DNA from: Paenibacillus methanolicus | Lineage (GTDB): Bacteria; Bacillota; Bacilli; Paenibacillales; Paenibacillaceae | Direction: 5' to 3' | NCBI RefSeq assembly: GCF_008124765.1 | Contig: NZ_VNHS01000012.1 | Location: 1 to 64,000 of the forward strand | DNA length: 64,000 bases | Shown here: positions 16,137-24,513 of the stretch, in pieces | How the letters are laid out: each line of letters starts with the position of its first letter | Numbering within the stretch: the stretch's first letter is position 1 | Translations under genes and position numbers: made by a program | Notes under the pieces: generated by a model | What the model was told of the DNA's origin: nothing | What the model saw: only the letters and a program-made list of their open reading frames with translations | Databases searched by the model: none

Positions 16137-17516
16137 TCAAGGCGACGACTCTTCCAGATTGCGCTTCAAAATGTCGAGCTCCGTAGCCAGCGACGAGACA
16201 ATGCGCTCTTCAATGCCGTCGAGCATGGTGGCGGTGTCCATCTTGCGTTCGATCCCTTGGGCGAGCATCTTATCCCAGATGGCCGCGGCTTTCGCGTCGA
16301 GAGGCGTCGTCACGAGCTCGGACATTTTGCCCACGAGTTCCTCGTGCAGCGCGTATACCGGCTGGTTGCCCATGTACGGATTGACGGAGGCCAGCTCCTT
16401 CGGATTGCCGCGCGCCGGCAAATAAGCCGGGACCGATCCCGCCATGCCGTTCTTGCTCGACTCGGTGACGTAGAACTCGATGAACTTCCAGGCGAGCTCT
16501 CTGTGCTTGCCTTCGGACGGGAGAATGAAGTTGGCGCTGTTCTGCCAGCCGTAGAGGTCGAACGGAAGCCGCGTCTCCCGCCAGAGACCGGCGGATTCCG
16601 GCGCCCACGCTTTGATTTGATCGCCGCCCCATGTGCCCATGTACATCATCGCGATGTTGCCTTTACGCACGGCTTCTTCGCCGCTGGAAGTCCAGACGTC
16701 GAGATGCGCGGCCAGGTTGAGGTCATGGACGACTTTGGCGATATCGATTGCATTCTTGAACAGGTCGTTGTTGCGCTGGAAGCGCAGCTCGTCGTCGAAG
16801 AAGCTTTGCGTACGTTCGAAGTTCAAGACGATCTCCGGGTCCCACTGCGTCAAATAGATGCCGTCCTTCTTCAGCGTCTTGGCCATGTTCAGCCAGTTAT
16901 CCGGTTTGGCCATATAATCGCCGAGCGCCTTCGGGTCGGAGGGAAAGCCGTATTTGTCCATAATGTCCTTGCGATAGTAAGTGACGATCGGCGAGCTGGA
17001 GAGCGGGAAGCCGACGAGCCGCTTCCGATCCAGCGACATATTGCTGCGCCATAACGCTTCGCTGAAATCGTTCTCGTATTGGCCGGCGTTGTAAGGCGGA
17101 TCGAGCAGGTTCTCCACCCCTTTGATCGAGGAGAAAGAGCCGAACTGCGCGCTGTCCACGAGCATGACGTCCGGCACGTCGCCGTCGGCCAGCGCCTGCA
17201 GGAACTCGTTCTCGTACGAGGCGTACAGGAAATCCTTCACGGTCACCTTCACGTTCGGATAGAGCTTCTGGAACTGCGGGATCAGCTTGTCAAAGCCTTT
17301 ATAGTAGACCCATAGCGTAAGCTCCGAGCCAATGTTCGGATCAATCTCCTGCGTCTTGTCCGTTTCTTGGGCAGGCGGCGTTTGCGCGGATGCGGATTCA
17401 TTCTCCGTGCCGAGCCGCTTCGTGCCGGAGCCGGAGGCGAAGCACCCGGTCAGGCCGACGGCGAGCATAGCGGCGATAAGCGTCAAGCCGAAGCGGTGCA
17501 TCTTGCGATTGGTCAC
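16137..17516 (-). CDS. Sugar-type ABC transporter solute-binding lipoprotein (orphan)
   Basis: A 459-aa extracellular solute-binding protein of the carbohydrate (family 1) type with a lipoprotein signal (lipobox LTGC near residue 25) and a charged linker. The mature domain carries typical motifs (LTLWVYYKG, DVMLVDSAQF, YYRKDIMDKYG). Its GTG start overlaps the TGA of the GGDEF-EAL gene by four bases (GTGA, 17513-17516), so the two are translationally coupled. No permease or ATPase is nearby. A role as the ligand-presenting partner of the upstream c-di-GMP sensor is an attractive inference; feeding a remote transporter is the alternative. Confidence 0.9.
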   Translation of the reverse strand: MTNRKMHRFGLTLIAAMLAVGLTGCFASGSGTKRLGTENESASAQTPPAQETDKTQEIDPNIGSELTLWVYYKGFDKLIPQFQKLYPNVKVTVKDFLYASYENEFLQALADGDVPDVMLVDSAQFGSFSSIKGVENLLDPPYNAGQYENDFSEALWRSNMSLDRKRLVGFPLSSSPIVTYYRKDIMDKYGFPSDPKALGDYMAKPDNWLNMAKTLKKDGIYLTQWDPEIVLNFERTQSFFDDELRFQRNNDLFKNAIDIAKVVHDLNLAAHLDVWTSSGEEAVRKGNIAMMYMGTWGGDQIKAWAPESAGLWRETRLPFDLYGWQNSANFILPSEGKHRELAWKFIEFYVTESSKNGMAGSVPAYLPARGNPKELASVNPYMGNQPVYALHEELVGKMSELVTTPLDAKAAAIWDKMLAQGIERKMDTATMLDGIEERIVSSLATELDILKRNLEESSP

Positions 17517-20176
17517 GATATTTCCTCCCGATCTTCCTTGGCGTGCGTTTGCAGGAAGGATATGAATTGTTCCGCCGGCAGCGGCCGGCTAAGCCAATAG
17601 CCCTGCGCTTCTTCGCACTGGAGCTTCTCGATATAGCGGTAATCCTCCCGAGTCTCGATGCCTTCGACGACGACGTGCAGCTGCAGACTGCGCAGCAGTT
17701 CGGCGATGGCGCCGACGATGCGGGACTTCTTCGGATCGTTCGCGATCCCTTTCATGAACGTGCGATCGAGCTTGACCTCGTCGACGGGCAGGCGCTGCAG
17801 CTGATTCAAGGACGAATAGCCGGTGCCGAAATCGTCGATGGAAACGCGAAGGCCGAGCGAACGAAGCGCTTCGAGCTGCGCGACGACTTTGTCGTGGTTG
17901 CGGATGAAGATGCCCTCCGTTATCTCGAGCGTCAGCAGACGGAGATCCATCCCCGTCTCGGCGGCGATCGATTGAATGAGCTGCGGGAGCTCGCCCTGCT
18001 CGAAATGGCGGCCGGAGATGTTGACGGCGACCGGCAGCGGCTGCATGCCCTGCCTCGTCCAGATGCGGTTCTGCCGGCACGCTTCCCGGATGACCCAGGC
18101 GTCGATCTCGGCGATCATGCCGGAGGTTTCCGCAAGCGGGATGAAGCGGTCCGGCGGGATGAGGCCGAGATTCGGATGATACCAGCGGATAAGCGCTTCT
18201 ACGCCGCTAATGCGCCCGGTGTCGATCGCCATCTTCGGCTGGTAATGAAGCTTGAACTCGCCGGAGCGGATCGCGCTCCGCAGTCCGTTTTCCAGCTGCA
18301 TTTTCTCCGAGAGGTATCGGTTCATCTCGTCATCGAAGAATCGATAACAGCTGGTTCCCTGTTCCTTCGCCTGGTACATCGCCATATCCGCATGCGACAG
18401 CAAAGAATCATGATCGTGACTGTCCCGCGGATAGACGCTGATGCCCAAGCTGACGGAAACGTAAAGCTCGGTTCCCGCAAGCAAAATAGCGTCGTTGAAC
18501 GTGCGGCAGATCGCGTCCGCCGTCTCGTGCAGCAGCGGCTCGTCCTCATAGACGAGCACGAAGACGAACTCGTCGCCGCCAAGGCGGAAAATGCGGCATT
18601 GTCCGGACTCGAAGCGGGCGAACCGCTCCGCAACCCGCTGCAGCAGCTCGTCGCCCGCGGCATGGCCCAACGTGTCGTTGATCTGCTTGAAGCGGTTCAA
18701 ATCCGCGAACATGACCGCCACCGATTGGCCGACTCGCTGCTGGCTTTGTTCGTGCTCCTCCAGCACGCGCAGCAGGTGATTGGAGAAGTGAAGCCGATTC
18801 GGCAATCCGGTCAGACCGTCATAATACGCCAGATGCTGGAGCTTCTCTTCGGAGATCATCAGCTTGGCGGTCTGATCCTTCAATTTGCTGTTCGCATCGG
18901 ACGATTCCTGGAATAGCCGGAACAAGTCGCGCGACATATGCTGGAAGTTCTGAATGAGCGAGTTGAACTCGATGATGCCGCTAGTCGGCCATTCGAGCGC
19001 CTCCATTCGTTTGAGCCGGTCGGGCAAGTTCGCGGTGGTGGCCGCCAGCTCCGTAATCGTGCCGGTCAGCATGCGGCCGAATAGCAGCACGAGCACCGTG
19101 ACCCCGAGCGCGCACAGCATCAGGTTCAGAAAGTGGTAGAAATATTCCTCGTAGATCGAGTCGAGGAACGGACCGAGCGGCGTATCGATGTAGATCGTCA
19201 TGGATGCCTGCGGAACTTCCTGAATGTAGAGATAACCGGCATCCTGCCAGGTTTGACGCGTATGGGCATTGGCCGGGAGCGTCAAGTAGAACCGGTCGTT
19301 AAATTGCTTCTGGACGTCGGCTTGAAGTCGGGTGAACTTCAGTCCGTACGGAGAGCCTTGGCTGTCGGCGATAATCCGGTTCTTGTTGTCGGTCACCGTA
19401 ATGATCGACAAGCCTTCGCTCGTGTATTTGGTAATCATGTTCTGCAGGTAGCCGATCTGGATATCCGACCCGAGCTTCACGGAGCGATATTCCTCGGAGG
19501 TCCAGCGGCTCAGCTCTTCCTTGATGCTGCCGGCCGTGCCTTCCGACTGGTGAAGGGTATTGCGTTCCAACGTGTCGGTAATATTGGTGCTGCCGATAGA
19601 CAAGTACATTAAATAGGGAACGAAAATCATGAAGAGCGTGAAGTGAGCCAACGCCTGCTTCAGGTGGATCGGCTGCTTCGTCTTCGGGGTCATGCGAATC
19701 CAGACCGGCAAATATTTGACGACGATGCCGGCAAGCGTGGCGTTGATCAGGCTATTGGTCGCGCCGACGAGCAGCGCCAGAATGATTTCGGATGTTTGGT
19801 GATCGGCGACGTGCAGGACGAATGCCGTCGGGAGGGCGATGACCGCCCAGAAGCAGGCATCCCAGAAGAAAAGGGGCTTGGCGCTGTTGCGGCTTAACAG
19901 CCCGACGGCCAGCAGTTCGCCAAGATGTACGAGCACGAAGGGGGAGTGGCCGAACGCGATCATGCACGCGCCATAGACCGCCAGCGCGCCGAGCGCCACG
20001 TACCGGAGCCGGAGCAGGCCGATCGAGGCAAACAGCATGACGCTGCCGAAGGAGAGAGAGATGCCGTAGACGAGGGACAGCGGCTGGCTCTCGATGGCGA
20101 CGGCCAAAAGGACGACGGCGATGAAAATGGCCCATTTGCGAGCATTGAGATGGGGAAGAAGAGCTTGTCCCTCCAC
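17513..20176 (-). CDS. Membrane GGDEF-EAL protein (diguanylate cyclase/phosphodiesterase)
   Basis: An 887-aa protein that may make and degrade c-di-GMP. Five or six N-terminal membrane segments (~10-180), another at ~190-205, an extracytoplasmic sensor segment (~205-345, Cache-like), a membrane helix (~350-372), then GGDEF and EAL domains. The cyclase motif is intact (RLGGDEF, residues ~532-536). The EAL domain keeps EAL (~658), the DDFGTGYSSL loop, EITEG, KLD and VEGIE, so both activities are possible. GTG start seven bases after AGGAGG. It sits behind a c-di-GMP-I riboswitch with terminator and is coupled to a solute-binding lipoprotein. Confidence 0.94.
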   Translation of the reverse strand: MEGQALLPHLNARKWAIFIAVVLLAVAIESQPLSLVYGISLSFGSVMLFASIGLLRLRYVALGALAVYGACMIAFGHSPFVLVHLGELLAVGLLSRNSAKPLFFWDACFWAVIALPTAFVLHVADHQTSEIILALLVGATNSLINATLAGIVVKYLPVWIRMTPKTKQPIHLKQALAHFTLFMIFVPYLMYLSIGSTNITDTLERNTLHQSEGTAGSIKEELSRWTSEEYRSVKLGSDIQIGYLQNMITKYTSEGLSIITVTDNKNRIIADSQGSPYGLKFTRLQADVQKQFNDRFYLTLPANAHTRQTWQDAGYLYIQEVPQASMTIYIDTPLGPFLDSIYEEYFYHFLNLMLCALGVTVLVLLFGRMLTGTITELAATTANLPDRLKRMEALEWPTSGIIEFNSLIQNFQHMSRDLFRLFQESSDANSKLKDQTAKLMISEEKLQHLAYYDGLTGLPNRLHFSNHLLRVLEEHEQSQQRVGQSVAVMFADLNRFKQINDTLGHAAGDELLQRVAERFARFESGQCRIFRLGGDEFVFVLVYEDEPLLHETADAICRTFNDAILLAGTELYVSVSLGISVYPRDSHDHDSLLSHADMAMYQAKEQGTSCYRFFDDEMNRYLSEKMQLENGLRSAIRSGEFKLHYQPKMAIDTGRISGVEALIRWYHPNLGLIPPDRFIPLAETSGMIAEIDAWVIREACRQNRIWTRQGMQPLPVAVNISGRHFEQGELPQLIQSIAAETGMDLRLLTLEITEGIFIRNHDKVVAQLEALRSLGLRVSIDDFGTGYSSLNQLQRLPVDEVKLDRTFMKGIANDPKKSRIVGAIAELLRSLQLHVVVEGIETREDYRYIEKLQCEEAQGYWLSRPLPAEQFISFLQTHAKEDREEIS

Positions 20177-20210
20177 GATGGGTCCTCCTGCACGGTGAAG
20201 TATTGAAGAT

Positions 20211-20243
20211 GAAAAAATCAGGGGAATGCCTTGGGCATTCCCC
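20211..20243 (-). terminator. Riboswitch expression-platform terminator
   Basis: On the minus strand GGGGAATGC / GCATTCCCC (20235-20243 with 20221-20229) forms a perfect 9-bp hairpin followed by TGATTTTTTC. It stands between the c-di-GMP-I aptamer and the GGDEF-EAL start, so it is the likely decision point for transcription. Confidence 0.92.
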
Positions 20244-20264
20244 TGATTCGAAGTTCGTTCAAGA

Positions 20265-20345
20265 GATGTAGCAACCCGGCGATCATACTTGGATTTCAGA
20301 TCCGTGGCTTTGCGTCCTATGCTTTCGCATAGTTTGCCATATATT
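20265..20345 (-). promoter_or_regulatory. Cyclic di-GMP-I (GEMM-I) riboswitch
   Basis: The minus strand shows GGCAAAC, hairpin TATGCGAAAGCATA, GGACGCAAAGCC, ACGGATCTGAAATCC, then ATGATCGCCGGGTTGC, in canonical order and spacing. These match the GEMM-I consensus very closely, including the receptor GACGCAAAGCC and the terminal GCCGGGTTGC. The downstream terminator suggests transcriptional control of a c-di-GMP metabolising enzyme, i.e. feedback. Confidence 0.95.
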
Positions 20346-20369
20346 ATTCATGAATGACTAGTTTGCTAG

Positions 20370-20398
20370 GTTCTAGGTAATAAGGCTTAGTAGGTCAA
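20370..20398 (-). promoter_or_regulatory. Predicted promoter for the riboswitch-GGDEF-EAL unit
   Basis: Minus-strand TTGACC (20393-20398), 17-base spacer and TAGAAC (20370-20375). The start point would lie some 20 bases before the aptamer, which fits riboswitch architecture. The -10 is a modest match. Confidence 0.55.
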
Positions 20399-20487
20399 TT
20401 GTAGTGGAAATGTAAAGGTAACTCAATGGTAATTGTTGTTTGAGATTAACATTTCTGTACAACCTTCCTTTTTTCCTGCTAGCCTAA

Positions 20488-20718
20488 AAAAAAGTTTGCG
20501 GATGTCTCGCGGATATCCCGCTCGTCGCCAGCGCCGCGGCTGAGTTCGCCGGGGAGTTCGAGCTGTTATCCGCCGCCGAACTTAATGAGAGGCTGCTTGT
20601 CGATGGGCGAACTCGTTCCGTAGTAAACGACAATCGTCTTCGCTCCGGAGAGCTGGAGCAGATTATGTACTGGAAGCCGAAGACGGTAGGCGAAGTCGTG
20701 TTCAATGAATGGGATTGA
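20488..20718 (+). pseudogene. Possible 5'-truncated gene remnant
   Basis: An open frame of about 76 codons with protein-like composition ends in MYWKPKTVGEVVFNEWD and a TGA at 20716, but has no ATG, GTG or TTG before codon ~55 and no ribosome binding site. The frame is bounded upstream by TAA at 20485. It looks like the C-terminal end of a lost gene rather than random sequence. I do not recognise the family. GC content is lower than in the flanking genes upstream of it. Confidence 0.45.
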
Positions 20719-20828
20719 ACGAAACACGATCGGAAGAGTGTGGTTTTGTTCTGGATATCATTGTAAAATGGAATTGTATAATTGAAACTAAGTTTTATTA
20801 GTTGAAACTACCTACGGAGGCGGATAGG

Positions 20829-21206
20829 ATGGCATTCCAATTCGACGGTCTGGATCACGTGCAGTTGGCGGCGCCGGAAGGCTGCGAGGAAGCGGCGCGG
20901 CGTTTCTTCGGCGGATTGCTCGGCTGGCCGGAAATTCCGAAGCCGGAGCCGCTGCGGGCCCGAGGGGGAGTCTGGTTCCAATGCGGCGCGCATCAGGTGC
21001 ACATCGGCGTGCAAAAGGACTTCGTCCCGGCGGCCAAGGCGCATCCGGCCTTCCATGTCCGAGGATTGATGCAGCTAAGAGATAGGCTGCTGGAGCGGGA
21101 GACGCCCGTCATCGACGACGACGCGCGGACGGAGGAAGGCGTCGCGAGATTTTACGTCCGCGATCCGTTCGGCAACCGGCTGGAGTTCATGGAGCTGGCG
21201 CGATAG
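20829..21206 (+). CDS. VOC superfamily protein (glyoxalase/dioxygenase-like)
   Basis: A 125-aa single VOC unit with both half-repeats: LDHVQLAAPEGCEEAARRFF at the start and YVRDPFGNRLEFMEL at the end, with the metal-ligand-type His (DHVQL), HQVHIGV and Glu (NRLEFME) in place. Substrate unknown. The frame opens at TTG 20802, but CGGAGG eight bases before ATG 20829 decides the start. Monocistronic; convergent with the AAA+ regulator. Confidence 0.88.
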   Translation: MAFQFDGLDHVQLAAPEGCEEAARRFFGGLLGWPEIPKPEPLRARGGVWFQCGAHQVHIGVQKDFVPAAKAHPAFHVRGLMQLRDRLLERETPVIDDDARTEEGVARFYVRDPFGNRLEFMELAR

Positions 21207-21316
21207 ACGGCTGGCCGCAACTGGAGACCGGGCATATGGCAGGTCAGGCCAAAGAATTACTTTCGCGTTGTCGCGCCTAGGCGGATGCGAAATTCCGTTG
21301 CATAGCGAGCGAACGC

Positions 21317-21362
21317 AAAAAAGAGTCCGAGCAGCATGAATAATGCCTCCGGACTCTTTTTG
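21317..21362. terminator. Bidirectional terminator
   Basis: AAAAGAGTCCG (21319-21329) pairs with CGGACTCTTTT (21350-21360), with A-run and T-run flanks. Shared by the VOC gene and the convergent regulator gene. Confidence 0.88.
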
Positions 21363-21383
21363 CTTGCGTCTCCCGTTCGCGAC

Positions 21384-23132
21384 TTAGCTCAGATGAAACT
21401 CCTTCATCTTATTGTACAGCGTGCCCCGCGAGATGCCGAGCAGCTTGGCGGCCGCGCTCTTGTTGCCGAACGTCTTGGCGAGCGCCTCCTCGATGAGCGC
21501 GATCTCGTCCTCCTGCGTGAGCGCGGGCTTCAATGCCTTGCGTTCGTAGTAGAAGCCGGACTCCTCGTCCGGCGCGGCATCGCGCTGCAGCTGATCGCGC
21601 TGGAGCGCCTCCGGGAGCAGATCCATCGTAATCTGCTCGCCGTCGCACAGAATGATGCAGCGTTCGATGACGTTGCGCAGTTCCCGCAGATTGCCCGGCC
21701 ACTGATAGCTAATGAGGGCCACCATGACGCCGGGATCGAATACCGGGATCGGCTTCTGGTATTGCAACGCGTAATCGCGGACATAGAGCTGGGCCAGCGA
21801 GGGAATATCTTCCTTGCGCTCGCGCAGCGGCGGGATGGCGATCGAGACGATGTTGAACGCATAGTACAGATCGTCCCGGAACGCGCGCGCCGCGACCATG
21901 GCGGCCAGCTGCCGATCCGTCGCGGCGACGACGCGCGCCTCGATTCGGACAGACGTGTCGGCGCCGTTGCGGGTAACGAGGCGCGTCTGCATCGCTTGAT
22001 AGAGCTTCGCCTGAATGTCCACCGGGAGCTTGTCGATTTCGTTGAGGAACAGCGTTCCGCCCCCGGCGGCTTCGAGCGCGCCCGCCTTGCCCGTATCTTG
22101 GCCCGAGAAGGTGCCGCCTTGATAGCCGAACAGCTCGATGTCGAGCAAGCCGGGCGGGATGGAGCCGCAGTTGACGATGACGAACGGCTGGCCGGCCCGC
22201 GGGCTCGCTTGATGGATCGCCGTCGCGAACTGCTCTTTGCCCGTGCCGGACTCGCCGACGAGCAGGAACGGCGCCGAAGCGCCGACGACCTTGCGCGCGA
22301 GGGCGATCGCCTTGTTGATCGCGCCGCCCTTGCCTTTGATGCCGGCGAACGGATCGTCGCTGTTGCCTGCCAGCTCCGCCGGCGCGGCCTGCACGGTCGT
22401 CAGCTCGTCGTTCAGCTTCACCAAATGCGTAATGTCCTGCTCGGTCGCGATGCTCGCGATAATGCGACCGTTCATGTCGTAGATGGGAGAAGCGTTAATG
22501 AGGACGTGCGTATCCGGCCGCGGGCGATGGTAAGCGCCGCGCAGCATCCGGCCCTCGTCGAGAATGCGCAGCACCATGAGCGCTTCGGGATCGAAATGCT
22601 CGCCGATCCGCCGGCCGAGAATCTCTTCTCTCGGAATGCCGTAGATCTCTTCCGCGTTGCTGTTCCAGCAGATGACGGACCCGCTCCGGTCGACGACGGT
22701 CACGGCGTCGGTCACCGTCTCGGCCAGCGTGGCGAAATACGCATCCAGCCGCTGCAGTTCGGCCAGCGTCGCGCGCACGAGGCTGCCGAGCGGGCATGAA
22801 CCGAGCAGCTTGCCGTCGTCATCCTGAACGACGATGAGCCGAGAGACGTCGTCCGGGATATCGGCAAGCGCCGCGTTCAGCGCGCGAAGGTCGTTCGTAT
22901 ACGGAAGGATGAACGAAGCAAGGTGCGATTTGTCCGCCACATACTCGCCTATGCTTCCGGTCGGAGGGCCTTGGAAGCAGCAGAGGTCCCTAGGCGTAAA
23001 CACATAGGAACCCGTCTCGGTCGTTACGCAGACGTCCTGTCCGTGACGGAGCAGCTCGATCAACGCTTCAAGTCCGGCTTGCGGGGGCACGGTCTCGAAA
23101 GAATGGATCGGTAATTGTTCAATCTTGAACAT
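21384..23132 (-). CDS. PAS-AAA+-Fis transcriptional regulator (enhancer-binding-protein family, altered GAFTGA)
   Basis: A 582-aa regulator: N-terminal region, PAS domain (~135-240), AAA+ domain (~270-500; Walker A GESGTGKE near 296-303) and a C-terminal Fis-type helix-turn-helix (KSAAAKLLGISRGTLYNKMKE). The loop that contacts sigma-54 is GTFSGQ instead of GAFTGA, and Walker B reads LFLNEID. It faces the proline catabolic genes and is the likely regulator. An upstream in-frame ATG (23144) exists, but GAGG six bases before ATG 23132 favours the shorter form. A GTTCAA-N2-TTGAAC palindrome covers this start codon, suggesting autoregulation. Confidence 0.9.
   Translation of the reverse strand: MFKIEQLPIHSFETVPPQAGLEALIELLRHGQDVCVTTETGSYVFTPRDLCCFQGPPTGSIGEYVADKSHLASFILPYTNDLRALNAALADIPDDVSRLIVVQDDDGKLLGSCPLGSLVRATLAELQRLDAYFATLAETVTDAVTVVDRSGSVICWNSNAEEIYGIPREEILGRRIGEHFDPEALMVLRILDEGRMLRGAYHRPRPDTHVLINASPIYDMNGRIIASIATEQDITHLVKLNDELTTVQAAPAELAGNSDDPFAGIKGKGGAINKAIALARKVVGASAPFLLVGESGTGKEQFATAIHQASPRAGQPFVIVNCGSIPPGLLDIELFGYQGGTFSGQDTGKAGALEAAGGGTLFLNEIDKLPVDIQAKLYQAMQTRLVTRNGADTSVRIEARVVAATDRQLAAMVAARAFRDDLYYAFNIVSIAIPPLRERKEDIPSLAQLYVRDYALQYQKPIPVFDPGVMVALISYQWPGNLRELRNVIERCIILCDGEQITMDLLPEALQRDQLQRDAAPDEESGFYYERKALKPALTQEDEIALIEEALAKTFGNKSAAAKLLGISRGTLYNKMKEFHLS
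23117..23130. promoter_or_regulatory. Palindromic operator candidate (copy 1)
   Basis: GTTCAATCTTGAAC is a 6-2-6 perfect palindrome that overlaps the start of the AAA+ regulator gene. The same GTTCAA-N2-TTGAAC motif recurs at 23464 in front of the proline dehydrogenase gene. Confidence 0.6.
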
Positions 23133-23463
23133 TGGTAACCTCATATCTATGTGTATTTCTATAAATTTATCATGCGGCCTTTATCATTTACAACAAGCAA
23201 GCTCGGAATTCGACAATCCGCTTCCCCGGAATGAAACTTGTTGCGCCGCCGCAAGGAAGGCTCCAGCCGTTACACCTTGCGGAATGAAAGAAATCCGGTT
23301 GTCGAGCCGGATATTTGAGCAGAAGGGAGCATTACGATTCTAGAGGAGGATAACCAGTTGATCGCGGCCGTTATTGGCTCTGGCATTCTGCGGGTGCCGA
23401 TAACCGCGTGTCGCTTGGGAAAGCGTGCTTTCTCAAGAATGCGGCCACTTTCAAGGGGGATTT

Positions 23464-23551
23464 GTTCAAAATTGAACATATTGATTACAAATATGGTATA
23501 TGTGTTCAATAACAAAATATTTATGTACAACGTGAACATATTGTGTATAAT
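23464..23551 (+). promoter_or_regulatory. Proline operon promoter with repeated TTGAAC-type boxes
   Basis: GTTCAAAATTGAAC (23464-23477) is the second copy of the palindrome. TGAACATATTG occurs directly at 23473-23483 and 23533-23543 and in imperfect inverse at 23499-23509 (ATATGTGTTCA). A SigA-like promoter TGTACA (23524-23529), 16-base spacer, TATAAT (23546-23551) overlaps the last box. No GG-N10-GC sigma-54 element is visible. The region is a clear regulated promoter for the put genes. Confidence 0.7.
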
Positions 23552-23584
23552 CGGAGTATAACGTGTTAAGGCAGGGGTGACATC

Positions 23585-24499
<915 letters not shown>

Positions 24500-24513
24500 G
24501 GAGTGTTCCATAC

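Noticed and set aside
17543..18916. Plus-strand open frame opposite the EAL domain
   Set aside because: Shadow; the opposite strand carries the intact GGDEF and EAL motifs.
21336..22799. Plus-strand open frame (487 codons) opposite the AAA+ regulator
   Set aside because: Shadow of the regulator's codon bias, no motifs, no ribosome binding site, and it begins inside the bidirectional terminator.
23145..23584. Sigma-54 (-24/-12) promoter for the put operon
   Set aside because: TGGCATTCTGCGGGTGC near 23379 has the wrong spacing between GG and GC; a SigA-like TATAAT is better placed.
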